Under the pieces are notes generated by a model that did not search any database, was not told the DNA's origin, and was given only the letters and a program-made list of their open reading frames with translations. Made by a program: the position numbers and the translations under genes. This document shows, one piece after another, positions 21,807-22,022 of a stretch of 22,022 bases of DNA; position 1 is the stretch's first letter; each line of letters starts with the position of its first letter. Source of the DNA: an uncultured Clostridia bacterium (GTDB taxonomy: Bacteria > Bacillota > Clostridia > Oscillospirales > Acutalibacteraceae); assembly GCA_937884975.1 (NCBI GenBank), contig CAKZZS010000051.1, positions 1 to 22,022 of the forward strand, written 5' to 3'.

Positions 21807-22022
21807 ATGAAAAAGAAAAAAGAACTGACAGAAGAACAGAAGGAAGAACTGGCCGTCAAGGATTTTTTTGACATGATCCTGCCGGCCACAGTGAAGTTTT
21901 TCGACGACCACTACATCTGCGGGGATAGTTACCGCTGTGCCTGGGCCGTGCGGGAGTACCCGCCCAGCACGGACGCCCAGGCCGTGCTCTCCCAGTTGGC
22001 TGACCGGACCAACGTGACCCTG
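21807..22022 (+). CDS. virB4: VirB4-like conjugation ATPase, N-terminal part
   Basis: ATG 21807 with AAAGG upstream; 72 codons are in the window and the gene runs off the end. It encodes MKKKKELTEEQKEELAVKDF, then ILPATVKFFDDHYICGDSYR and AVREYPPSTDAQAVLSQLAD. I recognise this start from the VirB4/TraE ATPase of Tn1549-like conjugative transposons, which powers the type IV secretion channel. The ATPase motifs are beyond the window, so the call rests on the N-terminal sequence. It identifies the right flank as an ICE. Confidence 0.8.
   Translation, partial: MKKKKELTEEQKEELAVKDFFDMILPATVKFFDDHYICGDSYRCAWAVREYPPSTDAQAVLSQLADRTNVTL

Overview
The window looks like part of a degraded temperate siphophage-type prophage of a Gram-positive, Clostridia-like gut bacterium. 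Its right side abuts a Tn1549-like integrative conjugative element (ICE) and its left end joins a fragment of a chromosomal dTDP-glucose 4,6-dehydratase gene. The evidence for a Clostridia host is the strong AGGAGG ribosome binding sites, the VapE/VRR-NUC/SNF2/DUF1492/terminase gene order, DUF2800 and DUF2815 genes, a large serine recombinase and a Tn1549-type VirB4. No rRNA, complete tRNA or CRISPR array is visible.

Layout, left to right. (1) 1-169: rfbB-like fragment, + strand. (2) 122-1456: portal gene, - strand, truncated by the rfbB join, so the rest of the head and tail module is absent here. (3) 1538-2794: a PD-(D/E)XK nuclease gene on the opposite strand, with its own promoter and a run of 13 G in the reading frame, placed between portal and terminase as a phage 'moron'. 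(4) 2825-5248: large and small terminase and a DUF1492/ArpU-like late regulator. (5) 5245-7299: SNF2 helicase (frameshifted), HNH endonuclease, VRR-NUC nuclease. (6) 7300-7721: non-coding, repeat-rich, with an AT-rich core flanked by 13 CGGTTG iterons; a candidate phage replication origin. (7) 7722-17799: a long - strand early operon for DNA replication and nucleotide metabolism: VapE primase-helicase, dCMP deaminase, dUTPase, ThyX, DNA polymerase A, DUF2815 single-strand binding protein, DUF2800 nuclease, a 3D-domain protein and small unknowns. (8) 17803-18271: a lysogeny switch with a Cro-like gene, divergent promoters and TGTCY-N4-GGACA operators. (9) 18272-20193: CI-like repressor overlapping a large serine recombinase on the + strand, followed by a strong terminator. 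(10) about 20234-22022: ICE sequence, with a broken cargo gene, a small ORF, an antisense GT2 glycosyltransferase and the start of virB4.

How the parts would work: the repressor shuts off the leftward early promoter through two operators placed in its spacer and at its start point. On induction the early operon makes dTTP precursors (dCMP deaminase, dUTPase, ThyX) and the replication proteins, which probably act at the iteron region. The DUF1492 protein would then switch on terminase and later genes. Several lesions (portal truncation, one-base shifts in the helicase, in a 123-residue gene and before the dUTPase gene, and an altered Walker A in VapE) suggest a defective prophage or uncorrected homopolymer errors in the assembly. 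The nuclease, the repressor and the recombinase have intact frames.

The best candidates for something new are the nuclease gene with its G13 switch-like tract and the iteron/hairpin-repeat region.
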